DNA from: Sycobia sp. Sy_11
Taxonomy: Eukaryota > Arthropoda > Insecta > Hymenoptera > Epichrysomallidae
Length of the DNA stretch: 64,000 nt
NCBI GenBank assembly: GCA_018907035.1
Contig: JACCIC010000003.1
Coordinates: 1,149,501 to 1,213,500 of the forward strand
Reading direction: 5' to 3'
The first letter of the stretch is position 1. Each line of letters begins with the position of its first letter. The notes below the pieces were generated by a model. The model was not told where the DNA came from. It saw only the letters and a program-made list of their open reading frames with translations, and did no database searches. A program made the position numbers and the translations under genes. This document shows positions 49,657-61,126 of the stretch, in pieces.

Positions 49657-50525
49657 TCATCTTTCTGTCAATTTATGAATTCCGTACGTAAAAAATTTCT
49701 TGTCTTTTGAGCCTAAGAACTTATCGAACCAATTTTTGATTCCCTTTACTGAAATGACGTGAATTTCCATAAGACCGTTCTGCATTGTTCGAAACGATTG
49801 GTAGTTAGTTGGTGACAAGTTTGAACTGTAAGACGGGTGATGCAGAATTTTGCATCCATATCTTCGAGAGTTATCGCGGTAAAAAATGACGGACTCATGC
49901 ATAGTCTCAGATTCTGGCCGTTTTTCTTGTAATTCTCGCTCCAAACAATTAAATTGTTTTCGATACAATGGTCCTTTGATACTTTGACCACTCGGAACCA
50001 GTTGGTAGTAGATGACACCCTTTTGATCGCACCATATGCAGAGTATGACCTTATTTACGTGAATATTTCGTTTCGACGTCGATTGGGCGGGCTTACCGGG
50101 CTTTGTATACGATTTTCTGCATTTAGGGTTATCCATTTTTCATTATGAGTGACAATAAAATGGAAAAATGATTTATTTTTATAACGGTGCAGAAACATTT
50201 CGGATATGCAAAGTCGTCGTTCGACTTCTCCCGGCTTCAATTCGGACGACACCCAATTTCCAACCTTTTGAATGAGTTTCAACGATTTGGGGCGCAGGAA
50301 CGGCTTGTTACGTAACGTGCAATGATTCAGCAAGTTCTTTTTGAATCTGACATGAATCCTCGTCCAGCAAAGCATCTAATTTGTCTTCAAAACTTTTCGG
50401 CTTTCCAGAGCAATCCTTGTCTTCAACGTTGAAATCGTCTTTTTTCAACCGTTTGAACCACTCGCGGCACGTCGATTCATCAATCCATTCCGCTCCATAA
50501 GCAAACGAGAGGCATGTTGCGTTCT
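49657..50525 (-). pseudogene. Mariner transposase remnant 3
   Basis: The - strand frames 50055-50375 and 49657-50136 overlap and are joined by a frameshift. Readable parts are CREWFKRLKKDDFN (about 50450), HNEKWI with its catalytic Asp position changed to Asn, NIHVNKVILCIWCDQKGV, and ESVIFYRDN, where Arg replaces the usual His or Gln before the second Asp. The third site, YSSNLSPTNY, has Asn and Thr in place of Asp, so the catalytic triad is destroyed. The N-terminus is cut near 50525 where non-LTR sequence begins. Its Trp-rich spacing fits the mellifera-like mariners better than remnant 1 does. Confidence 0.9.
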
Positions 50526-50559
50526 CTGAGCTTATTAATAAAATTATCTCGTATTATAC

Positions 50560-52615
50560 GATGGGCATTGTCAAACTATGTGATTGAGATCCTGACTTTC
50601 ATACCCACATTCACATTTTGCACTATTGCATATATTTAAGTGGTATAATAAGTGAACGAGATTGTAATAATTTGTTCTGCATCGATTAATTGTAACAATG
50701 GATTTACGATTGAGATGTGTACAATGCAACCAGATTTTTGAGGTATTTATATAAAAATATTCAAAATATTCTCTTTCTATTATTTTACCTTGTTTACATA
50801 CTTTTGTCATGTGTGTCATTTTTGGCTTTTTTTGAAATAGTGCTGAAGATCGGAAAAAGGAATTCAAAAATTTATACATGAAAAATATTTGTGTTGCTTC
50901 TTTAGCTAATTTATCAACATTCTTGTTTTGTGTGATTTTATGTATATTGGTACTTAAATGAGTTTAATAGCATAGCTGGGATGATAATTATGGAAGTCCT
51001 TAATTTTTTTTTAATTTCATACAGATAATTTTATGTTTTGATACTCAATTTATAAGAGTTTAGTTTTTGCAATAGACTGAGAGAATCTGTAAAAATGAGA
51101 ACAGCACTATATTTGTCTGTAAGGGCTAAATCGAGTGCTTTATTATAACTGGTATTGTTTGAGCAGTGAATATTGAGGCTATATTGTGAATACTAATTTT
51201 ATTGTTTACATCCAAAACGGTACAGCTATAAGCTGCTCCAGTAGATTTTGCATTTTTTATTTTGCTACCGTCTATAAATATTGCTAGAGCATTTGTTTTA
51301 TTAATATATTTATTAATAAGTCTGTTGAGATCAATCGTATTCTTAAGTATATCACCAATTCAATATTAATTTCCAGAATGTACATAAGAACCTTAAAATC
51401 AAATAAATAGATATTAAAATTATGAGAATAATCAATTAGATTTTTTAATGGTTGGAATTCGTATATACATTTATGATAAGTCTAATTTTTTTTCACTTTT
51501 TTGTGAGATATCTTATAATAATTTGGTGTAATGATGAGTTGGTATTAGAAAGAAGTTTGGATATAAGGTTACAACATAGATATTTAGTTCTGTCCTCGAT
51601 ATATGTTAGTTTTGATTCAGCTAATAATATATTAGTAGGGGTACTTTTACGATAACCTAAGACATATCTTATAGTAGCATATTGTATCTTTTCAATTTTT
51701 CTATCTGTTTTTTATTTTTAGGGAAGACAATAAAGCTTACATAGTCAATAGCGGACCTGATGTAGAACTTATAAAGTTTTAATAAGGTTTCTGGATCTGC
51801 ATCCCACCAAGTTCCTCTTAGAAATTTAATGATATTTAGATTTTGTGAATATTTATTTTTCAAGATTCCTATATGCTCAATAAAGGATATTATTCCAAGA
51901 TAGCGTGCTTGTTTGCAGGATTTTATAATTATATCATAAATTATAATTTGCAAATTTCCTGGTTTTATTTCTTGATTATTGAATTGTGCGAGGTATATTT
52001 TTTGTGGGGACAGTAAAAGAGCTAAATCGTCCAGATGCGTTTTAATTTTTTTGATCGTTTTTTCGATAAGAAAAGTGCATGCTTTTATCGATTTTTTTAA
52101 CTTAGAATAGCAATATCGTCAGCGAATTTAGATATAATTACGCTTTTCGGTAAATTGTTTACAATTTTAGCTATATACAAATTAAAGAGAAGGGGGCTAA
52201 GCACTCCTCCTTACAGCACTCCTTTATACATTTTCCTATAAGTATTTTCTCATAGATGCGAATAAACATATCTTTCGTATATTATAAACTTAATAAAATT
52301 TACTACATTGAGGGAGATGCCATTTTTAGCTAAGATTGATAGTAGCAACTGATTGTTCACATTATCAAAGGCACCATTGATATCTAGAAAAAAAAGCTCC
52401 AAGTGCATATTGTTTATTTTCAAAGGCTTGTTCAATATTGCGCGTAAGATGAGCAATATTGTTGTTGCTAGAATTGCCTTTTCGGAAGTAGATTGACACT
52501 GTGGTAAAATATTATTAGATTGAATCCAGCAGTTTAGACAGTTTTTCAAAATTGTTTCCTATCATTTGCACACGCATGATGTAAAACTAATCGACTTATA
52601 GTTTATGCCGTCTGG
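50560..52615 (-). pseudogene. Non-LTR retrotransposon remnant 1 (RT and RNase H)
   Basis: Read 5' to 3' on the - strand: SISFTSCVCK (about 52590), CWIQSNNILPQCQS, LELFFLDINGAFDNVNNQLL (first catalytic Asp region), SKFADDIAI near 52120 with the FADD box intact, then LRGTWWDADPETLLKLYKFY in the thumb. An RNase H start, IDGSKIKNAKSTGAAYS, lies near 51260. The C-terminus has CECGYESQDLNH, a Cys/His motif. Stops and frameshifts are frequent. Having RNase H and a C-terminal Cys/His motif suggests the jockey/I/R1 group; a finer call is not safe. Confidence 0.85.
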
Positions 52616-53020
52616 TTTTTTAATAAAATGTTAACGTATATTATTAAATCATCGATGAAAGCTATAGATCTTTTGTATGTGACTCGTTTAGATTTAACAG
52701 GTTTATTAAGTCGCTGGTATATATATATTGAAGAGTATTGGGGAGTTTACTGTTCCTTGTTGAAGATCATTTTTTATATATCATATTTTAGATGCTGTAT
52801 GCGAACCGTCCGTTACAATAAAGCTTTTATTAGAAATCATATTCCAGACTGTTTTTATTAAATATTCGGGAAAGTTTTTTTAATCATTTTGTAAATGAGA
52901 CCCGATGCCCATACTGTATCGAAAGCTTTTTCGAAGTCAATTAAGCACGCCGCTACTCGGTGTTGTGAATTAAGAGCCAAGCGGATGTCCGAAGACATCT
53001 TATTTATTGCACTTATAACT
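52616..53020 (-). pseudogene. Non-LTR retrotransposon remnant 2 (RT palm)
   Basis: ACLIDFEKAFDTVW (about 52930) carries the first catalytic Asp of a reverse transcriptase. After frameshifts come TVNSPILFNIYTSDL (about 52720) and FIDDLIIYV (about 52640), a variant of the FADD box with Ile for Ala. The wording differs from remnant 1, so this is a second lineage. Its upstream side is joined to mariner sequence and its downstream side to remnant 1. Confidence 0.8.
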
Positions 53021-53300
53021 GCTCTGTCACTGACTCCTAACTTTTTAGCGAGGTCTTTCTGCGTTTGAGCTACGTTTTCGTCCAATAATGCTTGCAATTC
53101 ACTACCTTCAAACTTTTTCAGATGTCCAGAACGTTCTTTGTCATTAACATCAGTATTTCCACTTCCAAACCGATGAAATCACTCTTTATATCTTGTAAGC
53201 GATATGCCTGTTCGCCATAATATTCTTTGCAATCGATAAGTTTCTGCTACACTTTTTTTTCAATCAAAATAGTGCAAAAAAACATATCGAAAAAATGATT
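53020..53300 (-). pseudogene. Mariner transposase remnant 4, N-terminal part
   Basis: ETYRLQRILWRTGISLTRYK, a stop, then GNTDVNDKERSGHLKKFEGS and QALLDENVAQTQKDLAKKLG followed by VSDRAV match the DNA-binding region of mariner transposases. The frame passes without a stop into the reverse transcriptase remnant at about 53020, making a chimeric open frame (52858-53097). The catalytic domain is absent. Confidence 0.85.
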
Positions 53301-53544
53301 TATCATGATTCATTTTTCACTGATAAAAAAATTATAATGTTTATACAAATTATAGCACCTGTTAACTGAATTTTATTGGTAAATGCCAAAACCAAAAAAA
53401 TATGTACGTACTAGATCAAATACGTCTGATTTTTCGTACTACTTATATCGCCATCTAAACTTGAAGGAAGGAAACTAAGTTCACTTCCTAATATAGCGTG
53501 TAAGAACGGACGCATAATTCGTCTTCGCAAATTAGTTTAGTATG

Positions 53545-53990
53545 ATTTGACATACCACTATCTCATAAGTGAAGACGACAAGAGTAAGAGACAGAGAGAG
53601 AGAGATAGAGAGGGGGAAGGTAGATTCTCCCACATATGAGAAAATAAAATGTTCAAAATCTATTCAAGGTATGGGTATTGTCAGATTAACCTGAGAACAA
53701 AAACGATAATGCCGACTAAAATTATACTTTCTTTAGGATATTAATCCCAAAGTTGGATATTATATTCAAATGAGCTGGCCTGGTATTAATAGTGTAAGCT
53801 GACTACTTTGAGTTGATATTCGACATAATTCACGACGCCATCTACCGGCCACCGGTGAAACTGACTGCTGAGACCGTTAACTTCGTTCTTAATTTTTTGA
53901 TGGAATTCAAATGCTTTTCAATAAAACATAGCGTATGTCCTTCCGAAGATAATATAAAATATATTTTTTGAATTTTAGACGAAGATTCAG
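53545..53990 (+). repeat. Dispersed repeat family, copy B (empty site)
   Basis: This is a second copy of the repeat at 34905-35985, in inverted orientation. It reads GTCAGATTAACC, GCCGACTAAAATTATAC and CTTTCTTTAGGATATTAATC where copy A has GACTA, the 526-bp element, and TA. It lacks about 100 bp that copy A has after the CGCCATCTAC block. It starts next to a GA-rich tract near 53590-53620. Confidence 0.75.
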
Positions 53991-54510
53991 TATTTTTTTG
54001 TTTAACGTGTACAAACTAAAACACGATTTATCTTTATAAATTAGTATGATATATATACATAAAAATATAACGAAGAATTTAGTAATCGAGAAGCTTTATC
54101 AATGCAACTATTGTACATGGAGTCCGTAGCGATATTGCGAGCACCGTAGACAGAATCTCGAGTCAGACTATCGACGGGGTCGCTTGCTACCCATGAGCTT
54201 TTTCTAATTACCGTTCGAAAGAACAATACTTCACCTTACTGGTCCATCCTTGTTTCAAACTTATAGGAACCCAGTCGCCACACGCGCATAGGAGCTAATC
54301 AAGTTTCCGTGATCACTGATGATCACAAGATGTCAGCATGCTTATTAAATAAGAAGATTTCGATCATTAACATATGATATTTCACTGAATTGGTATGTAT
54401 ACCAGATATATGAAGGGGATAGGTAATATTACTTTTCTTACTCACTGTCTTAAGAGGTAAATGTCATGGCAGGTACTCAAGATCATTAGTAGTAATAATT
54501 TTAATAACAT
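53990..54510. other. Non-coding DNA, no gene seen
   Basis: A locally GC-richer patch lies at 54110-54330. Only short frames are open and nothing was recognised. Confidence 0.45.
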
Positions 54511-54515
54511 CAGAC

Positions 54516-55027
54516 CTGTCTGAATATCTACAACTATAGTATCACCACATGTCCAGACGTATTTGTAAGCTTTTTGCTGATCATAATTTTTAGTAGATAT
54601 GCGCAAGCTATGCATAAATGATGATAGGATTTCATACATATTTATAGAGAGGTTTCCTCCATTTATTTGAATATTACTTAATTTGTACGGACTAAATTTA
54701 CGCTTAGGTCATATTATTATCTTATCAGGTAGGCTTCCTGATTTAAATGGGACAACATACGATAATAATTTATGGATTACTGATGTGTGTTCATACTCGT
54801 ACCTCGCCCATCGGCTTATGTTTATCATGAATCGATCGTTTTCCAAGAATACCGGGAAGATCATCGATTGCAACAAGATTATTAAAAATTTGCCAAGTCA
54901 TATGAAGAAGAGCAAATTTAGGGTCAATCGGAACACCAGTTATTGTCATTTCAGGATTTACGCAACCATAACGAACGCATTCCTTAAAATTAGTCAATCC
55001 TTCTTCGAAGATGTTTAATTTCAATGT
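54516..55027 (-). CDS. Two candidate coding exons of an unrecognised gene
   Basis: Exon a (54803-55027) runs from an acceptor (AACGTAG) to a strong donor (GGCGAG then GTACGAGT) and is open for exactly 75 codons. It includes GCVNPEMTITGVPIDPKFA and a basic KRSIHDKHKPMGE end. A 100-bp intron would lead to exon b (54516-54702, acceptor CCTAAG), open in the continuing phase, with YKLSNIQINGGNLSINM and YVWTCGDTIVVDIQT, then a possible donor (ACAG then GTCTGA). Balanced composition in AT-rich DNA and matching phase support coding. The AAG acceptor is weak. No family is recognised, and a retroelement origin is possible. Confidence 0.35.
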
Positions 55028-55029
55028 CT

Positions 55030-55937
55030 ACGTTATTTATCGATTTCCCTGTTATACTATCATTTCTTTTAGATCGTCGAGTTTTTATATATTTTATTAA
55101 TCGTTAGGAAAATCTTACTTATCCAATCCTCGGATTAAGGCGACAAATAGATACAATATTTAACAAAAACTCGATAGATTCGTTCTCAACGTTAATATTT
55201 GTTAAAATATTATACAATTATATTTTACGGAATTCGAGGACCATATGTTATTGAAATAATTAATTTATAAAATAATTAACATAATAATAACAATTAAATT
55301 ATTTATAAAATAATTAACAGTTTTTATACGCAATTTATCTTACAAGGTACACCTGAGGAAAAACTAAATTACAAGTGCTACAAGTTAGAACCCGTTACAC
55401 CATATTTTGATCACGTTTACGACACATGACGTTTAATTATAATGCGCTTTGAACCTCTATCAAATAATCACAATTAAATATTTTAATTTCTAGCCGGACA
55501 GATGAGTAATCACTGTGTATACAAATAATCATTGAACGCTGATCACCAATACTGATGTACTTTAAATATCTCTATTCATTTCAGACGTTATGTCAATTAG
55601 TAAAATATTCTACATGTATTTCATTATTTATTAGTATTTATATGTTTATTTTTTAATTTATATTAATTTAATTTACATTATAGAATTGACATTTAAATAA
55701 AAATTTTTCCAATACATATACAAATGCCAATACAAATAATTGGTTACATGGATAGCCTTTCATAAATAAATATTAAATTAATATATAATAAGCTGTACTA
55801 GATAATATAGATATAATACCTATTAATGTACATTGGGCAATAATAATAATAAGAAAATAATCAATAAGAAATCATAATACAACTTAAATAAAATGGATAT
55901 TTAACTTGCACTAACAGTAATCCCGACGTAAACAACA

Positions 55938-56003
<66 letters not shown>

Positions 56004-57535
56004 TATTCTGAAGCCGCGCCTGAATCGCTAAAAAATTTCTGATTCACTGAATATTTTTCGCAATTTTAATTAAATAATAATAAATATATAACGTAGCATG
56101 AATTACTGATTCAGAATATGTATTTATATATAAATTTATTCGCTGTATCACTGAGCCGACATTTTTGTATAGCAATCTTAGGATCGTAATTTCAGTAAAT
56201 TTCAGATAACAGTTATATACAGCTATATGCCTTAAATAGAACAAAAAGATAAGAATCCATTAATCACTCGGATTCTCAAACGGAATTTTTAGACTCGTGT
56301 ATTACATAGGTAAAATAATTTAAGAGTCAAGGTATTGTGAAAGTTCGTTTATAGAATAAAAGTATCATTTAACAATATATATATGGCTTTTTGTCTATTC
56401 TAAGTAACATCATTTTATGAATCTTAATTTTTTTCGATCAAAAAATGCCTAAAGTATGCCATTTTTCCACACTCGTGATAATATTTAATAGTCAATAAAA
56501 TATGATAAAAAAATTACTTAATCTGTTAAATTCTTTACATTTTTTTATCGATTTAGAAATATCGGACACGACCTTATTTAATATATACTTTTTTAATATA
56601 ATTTTTAAAAGTGTCTATTCGAATAAATTTCTCGAGAAAGTGCTGATTTAGCTTCTAATCCATGGAAGACAAATGAAGAAATATTTCTATATGCTACTTA
56701 CTTTTTGGCGTGGGAATGAGCGAATTTTAACAACAACCCGCTCCTCCCAAGAGTGGGTAGTATCAGATTTTTGCCGACTAAGGCCGCTTCTCTGCGGGGA
56801 TACCAATTCTAAAGTTTTACTCCCGATGAATAATGATCATGGAAATGTGAAATGTTAAAGGGGATCGGAATTTGGCCATCTATTCTACTACGAGAGGAGA
56901 AATCTTGCTTTAGTAACGAGGCTCGTCTGGGTGGATGTCTGAGAGGTGACAGAAACAGCTGTATAGTGATCAAAGGGGTATATTCAACAATGCGATCATC
57001 CGTTAATTAAAGTATAAGAATGACTGGCTTGACTAGAAGTTGACAAAACATCAAGACGCCATCTACTGGTTAGTGATGTCACGCATTATAAATGTGTAAA
57101 GACCGTAGTTAAAATAATAAAGCCATTTTAAGTCTATTATATAAGCTGTATACTTTGTAAATTAAATGAATGAGAAAGATTCATAAATATTGAATTTAAA
57201 GCCTTTCAGGCCTTCTTCTTCGGACATCAATCTTCACTCATTGCCTCTCTACCGAATTCACCACTGATTGTTACCAACTAAGATTTTTGATATCATAATT
57301 CATTATGCGATTATTTTAGTTGCATATGTGTATTTAGCTGATTTACCCAAATTCACTAAAGTGCATCATCATATGAAATTGCTTTATGAGTACGGAGATG
57401 CACAGATTATAAGCAAATATAAAATATATATGTAGAAAAATGAACATTCGATAAATTAATCATTCTGCTCGTATTACGAATCATTCTCGTTCTTTTCATT
57501 CTCTGTACGGTAGCGTATTTTAGATTAAAAAAGGA
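55030..57535. other. AT-rich DNA, one possible repeat copy, no gene seen
   Basis: A TA array lies at 55941-55999. Near 57055, GACGCCATCTACTGG and the following AAGACCGTAGTTAAA resemble the dispersed family at 35.0 and 53.8 kb, so this may be a third diverged copy (about 57000-57120). A 61-codon frame at 56673-56858 has no motif. Confidence 0.45.
55941..55999. repeat. (AT)n microsatellite
   Basis: About 29 AT units. Confidence 0.97.
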
Positions 57536-57539
57536 AGCT

Positions 57540-58030
57540 AATTAAACAACCGCACGAGAGCAATGAGATTGCGTACGTATATTTCGCTTCTATCTGCAAA
57601 GCTAATCGAACCGTAGGCCAAGCAAGAGATGTAGATGAAAATCCAAAGAGTCTGGAGATGCAGATCTGAGAATCTGAAAGAGACAGTGAGGGGGACGGTA
57701 AACAGAGTTACAGAGCAGTGGGAGGGAAGAGTTGAATTCAGCGGAGTGGGTTTTCGTCGTTTCTCTCCGCCCTCGTTTTCACGCACACAGAAACTGTCGT
57801 AGCGAACGAAGCGCACCAACCGTGGTCGCAACCTTAACTTTCGCCCTCGTTCGGCCCAGATATTCAAAATGGCGTCGGTGGCTAAAACATGAAAGAGATG
57901 TAACCAGCGAGGGAGCCTGCAAACGACGCCCTGATCTAACCCTCCTTTCCACTCTCTTTCTCTCGGCTCACTCTTCTCTCCAATTGTTTCTTTTTCTCTT
58001 AGATCCCACGATATCTCAATATGTGTAACG
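57540..58030. promoter_or_regulatory. CpG-enriched block
   Basis: A GC-richer segment contains CAAAATGGCGTCGGTGG near 57867, a Pho/YY1-like string and also a fair start context. Frames on both strands (57538-57867 - and 57732-58028 +) overlap antisense and lack motifs, so neither is called. It may be a promoter or untranslated exon. Confidence 0.25.
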
Positions 58031-58413
58031 CCGCAACTACAAATTTTCCATAATCAGTCTGACTTCGATGAGCTTCCACTCACGAGTTCCATTTCAAGCT
58101 TAAAATTCAAAAAGTTGATTCAGTGTACTTGAATAAGTGAGCCTGAGATTTTTCATTGCCTGGCACTTTAAATTTTAAAATAAGTAAAACTTTTACTTTG
58201 TGGAAATGAAAAATGATAATATTTCTATTAGTAATATTTCAAATATATACTCTATATTTTAATGTAATACTAAGTATAACCCAAAAAAAATCTACAAATT
58301 TTTTATATACTATCAGTCATTTGTATCTATAATAAAGCAAAAACGGCATCTTTAAAAATATATCAATGACTCGAGAGATTAAATGATTGCATCTTGCCAT
58401 ATGCTAAATAACA

Positions 58414-58415
<2 letters not shown>

Positions 58416-58470
<55 letters not shown>
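58416..58470. repeat. (AT)n microsatellite
   Basis: About 27 AT units. Confidence 0.97.
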
Positions 58471-58473
<3 letters not shown>

Positions 58474-58679
58474 AAGATCAAAAGCTGCGTATCGCCTCCT
58501 CGTGATAAATGCACGACATTGCATGTTAATCGCATTTAAAATTATTTCTCATCATTTATACGCTTACGTCAGATAATAATGCTGGTGCATTTTTTATCTA
58601 TGCCTAGTTCTGATGTATCGAGCATGCCCGCGTGTGTGCGTAAGACGTGTGTTTATGTTTCAGAATGAAGATAGAACGC

Positions 58680-58682
<3 letters not shown>

Positions 58683-58729
<47 letters not shown>
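58683..58729. repeat. (AT)n microsatellite
   Basis: About 23 AT units. Confidence 0.97.
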
Positions 58730-58732
<3 letters not shown>

Positions 58733-59359
58733 GTCGTGCCGGGTCGTGTGGCCTTAGTAAGGAGAAGTCGAGATGGTGCTTGTATAATACATGAGGAAGG
58801 GAATTTCAAGACTCGAAACGAAGCATCAAATAGAAAGCAGGAAGGGGTGGTGACGGCAGCCTGCTCATGCAGCGCTAATGTTAGAACGCATTACATATAT
58901 AGAAAGCGCCCACAAGGGCGCCTCAAGGACGACACACGGCGAAGTTGCTCGATAGGCGAGGCTTAAATATGAAGCGCTGGATGTGAAGTCGTAGGTTTCA
59001 ATGCTGTTTTTCGCCGATTTTTCTTCCATCGTTCATGAGTCATGTCTGTGCACATTCACGTCCAAATATCGAACATGCAAAATTTTAACTTATTGAACAA
59101 ATTAACTTTATTTAACTTGCCCTTAATGATTATATATACTAATTTTTTACTTCAAATACTAGAACAACGGTATAGCGGCACAGGTATATACTTTCAAAAA
59201 TTATCCATCCCCGATTTTGATGAAAATTTATATTTATAAAAAATATATTTTTTATAAAAAACTTTTTTCTAAAGAATAGAATTTTAATTTTTTAATAAAA
59301 AAATTGTTTTTATTTTTATTAATTTACATCCATTTCGTAATATCGTAAGATAAGCCAGA

Positions 59360-59395
<36 letters not shown>

Positions 59396-59901
59396 CACCA
59401 GGAAATATACTGCGAATTTTCATGCCTGCTAAACAATGGTATAATCCCTGAAATTAATTATTAAAATTCTTTTAAATTATTTTCTCTATTATTACTATCT
59501 ATCTACTATCTATATACTAATATTAGATTTAAATTTTTTAAAATCAACAAAGAATAGCAGAAATCTAGCCCATAATTTGGAAATTTTATACATAAACGAA
59601 TCTGTACTTACACTATGTCTAATATGATGATTTCCTTTATATGTCCTTATCAAGGCGTCTAATTTAACTAACTTCATTTAATGGATAATGTTACATACGT
59701 AAATTAAATTTGAAATATCAAAGACTCGTATATGTTTATACCATACTAGATATTGTCCAATTACTTATCGAATTTTGAAAATTGATTTGTATGAAATTTT
59801 AATCAATACTAATTAAAAATAAAAAAAATAAAAATATAAAATTTTATATCCCATATTCCATTTTAATAAAAATGTGTTGATGTAGAATAATAAAGGCACC
59901 C

Positions 59902-59980
59902 ATCCTCTCTCTCTCTCTCGCTCTCTCTCGCCTCCTCTCCTCCCTCTCTCTCTTCTCTCTCTCCTCTCTTCCTCTCTCCT

Positions 59981-60068
<88 letters not shown>

Positions 60069-60093
60069 TTCTATGTATGTGTGTGTGTGTGTG
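59902..60093. repeat. Long polypyrimidine (CT)n tract ending in (GT)n
   Basis: About 170 bp of nearly pure C and T on the + strand is followed by ATGTATGTGTGTGTGTGTGT. Read on the - strand this is an (AC)n tract then (GA)n, immediately downstream of the R1-clade element's 3' end. Confidence 0.97.
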
Positions 60094-60301
60094 TTTTTTT
60101 TATTAGGCGCAGGCAGAACAAGCTCTGCACTAGTGGCCTCTCTAAAGCAGCATCCCGCCGGAACTATCCGGGAATATTACTTCGGCGGGGCTGTTAGTTA
60201 GCCTATACGGCTCCTCTTATTATGACACTATCCTACGTCCCCCATCCACACAAGTGATCAGGGGTTCGGTGTTTGTCCTCTGCAACTTAAAATAGGATCA
60301 G

Positions 60302-61126
60302 CTAGCCTAATTCATCCTGGACCATTCGCCTAATTCTATCGGCATTTCTAAGTTTAGTCATCACCTCTTTTGCGTAACTGGCTACTGCCTTCCAGTTTTC
60401 AGAAGATTCCAGCATTATTGATAGGGTGCTCTCTGGTCTTATTCGCTTATTGATGGTGTTCATCAAGTGCTCACGTTGTGTTCTAAAACGAGGGCAGCTC
60501 ACTAATATGTGCTCGGCATCCTCAACCAATGTCGGACAGATGGGGCAGAAATCATTATTATCCAGGTGAAAACGGTGGAAATAGAACCTAAAACAACCAT
60601 GTCTAGTCAGCAACTGGGTTAGGTGGAATTGTAGTTCCCCGTGTTTCCTGTTGATCCATCTTTGTATGTCTGGAAGGATACGATAAGTCCATCGGTCTTT
60701 GTGAGAATCGTTCCATCGGTTTTGCCATATTTCTATAGAACGATGACGGTCCACGTTTTTAACACCTTGTAGAGAATCCACTTCGGCCTTAAATATGTTG
60801 TGCAGCCTAGTCAGTTCATCTGCAGCTAAATCGAAAGGAAGAATTCCGGCAAGTACCTCAGCAGCGTCGGTGGATACTGTCCTGTAACCACAAATAATAA
60901 GTATACAGGAGCGGCGACGGGTCGCAATGGCCAGCTCACAATACGATTTAATTCCACATGCATGATGCCAGATTGGCGCTGCATACATGTTCACAGTATT
61001 AACAACATAAGCTAATAGCTTCCTTTGTGGTGGGCGTGGGCCACTAATGTTAGGCATGAGCCGACACAAGGCTGCTGAAACTCGTTGCTCTTTTTCGCCA
61101 GATATCTTTAGATGCTCTTTGAAGTT
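60302..61126 (-). pseudogene. R1-clade ORF2, C-terminal part
   Basis: The frame continues directly from the reverse transcriptase frame above it across one in-frame TGA (61127-61129) at the position after QLDAR. It holds the thumb region, WTYRILPDIQRWINRKHGE, RHGCFRFYFHRF and CPICPTLVEDAEHILVSCPRF, the Cys/His motif expected near the end of R1-clade ORF2. It ends with a stop just before 60302. The first ATG-like start in the frame is not meaningful; this is the tail of ORF2. Confidence 0.9.

Larger units (their letters stand above)
58030..59900. other. AT-rich DNA with TA arrays, no gene seen
   Basis: TA arrays lie at 58416-58470, 58683-58729 and 59364-59393. The 117-codon frame at 58613-58966 reads through the second array and has no motif. 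Confidence 0.5.

Noticed and set aside
57538..58028. Opposed frames of 109 and 98 residues
   Set aside because: Each is antisense to the other and neither has motifs or splice support.
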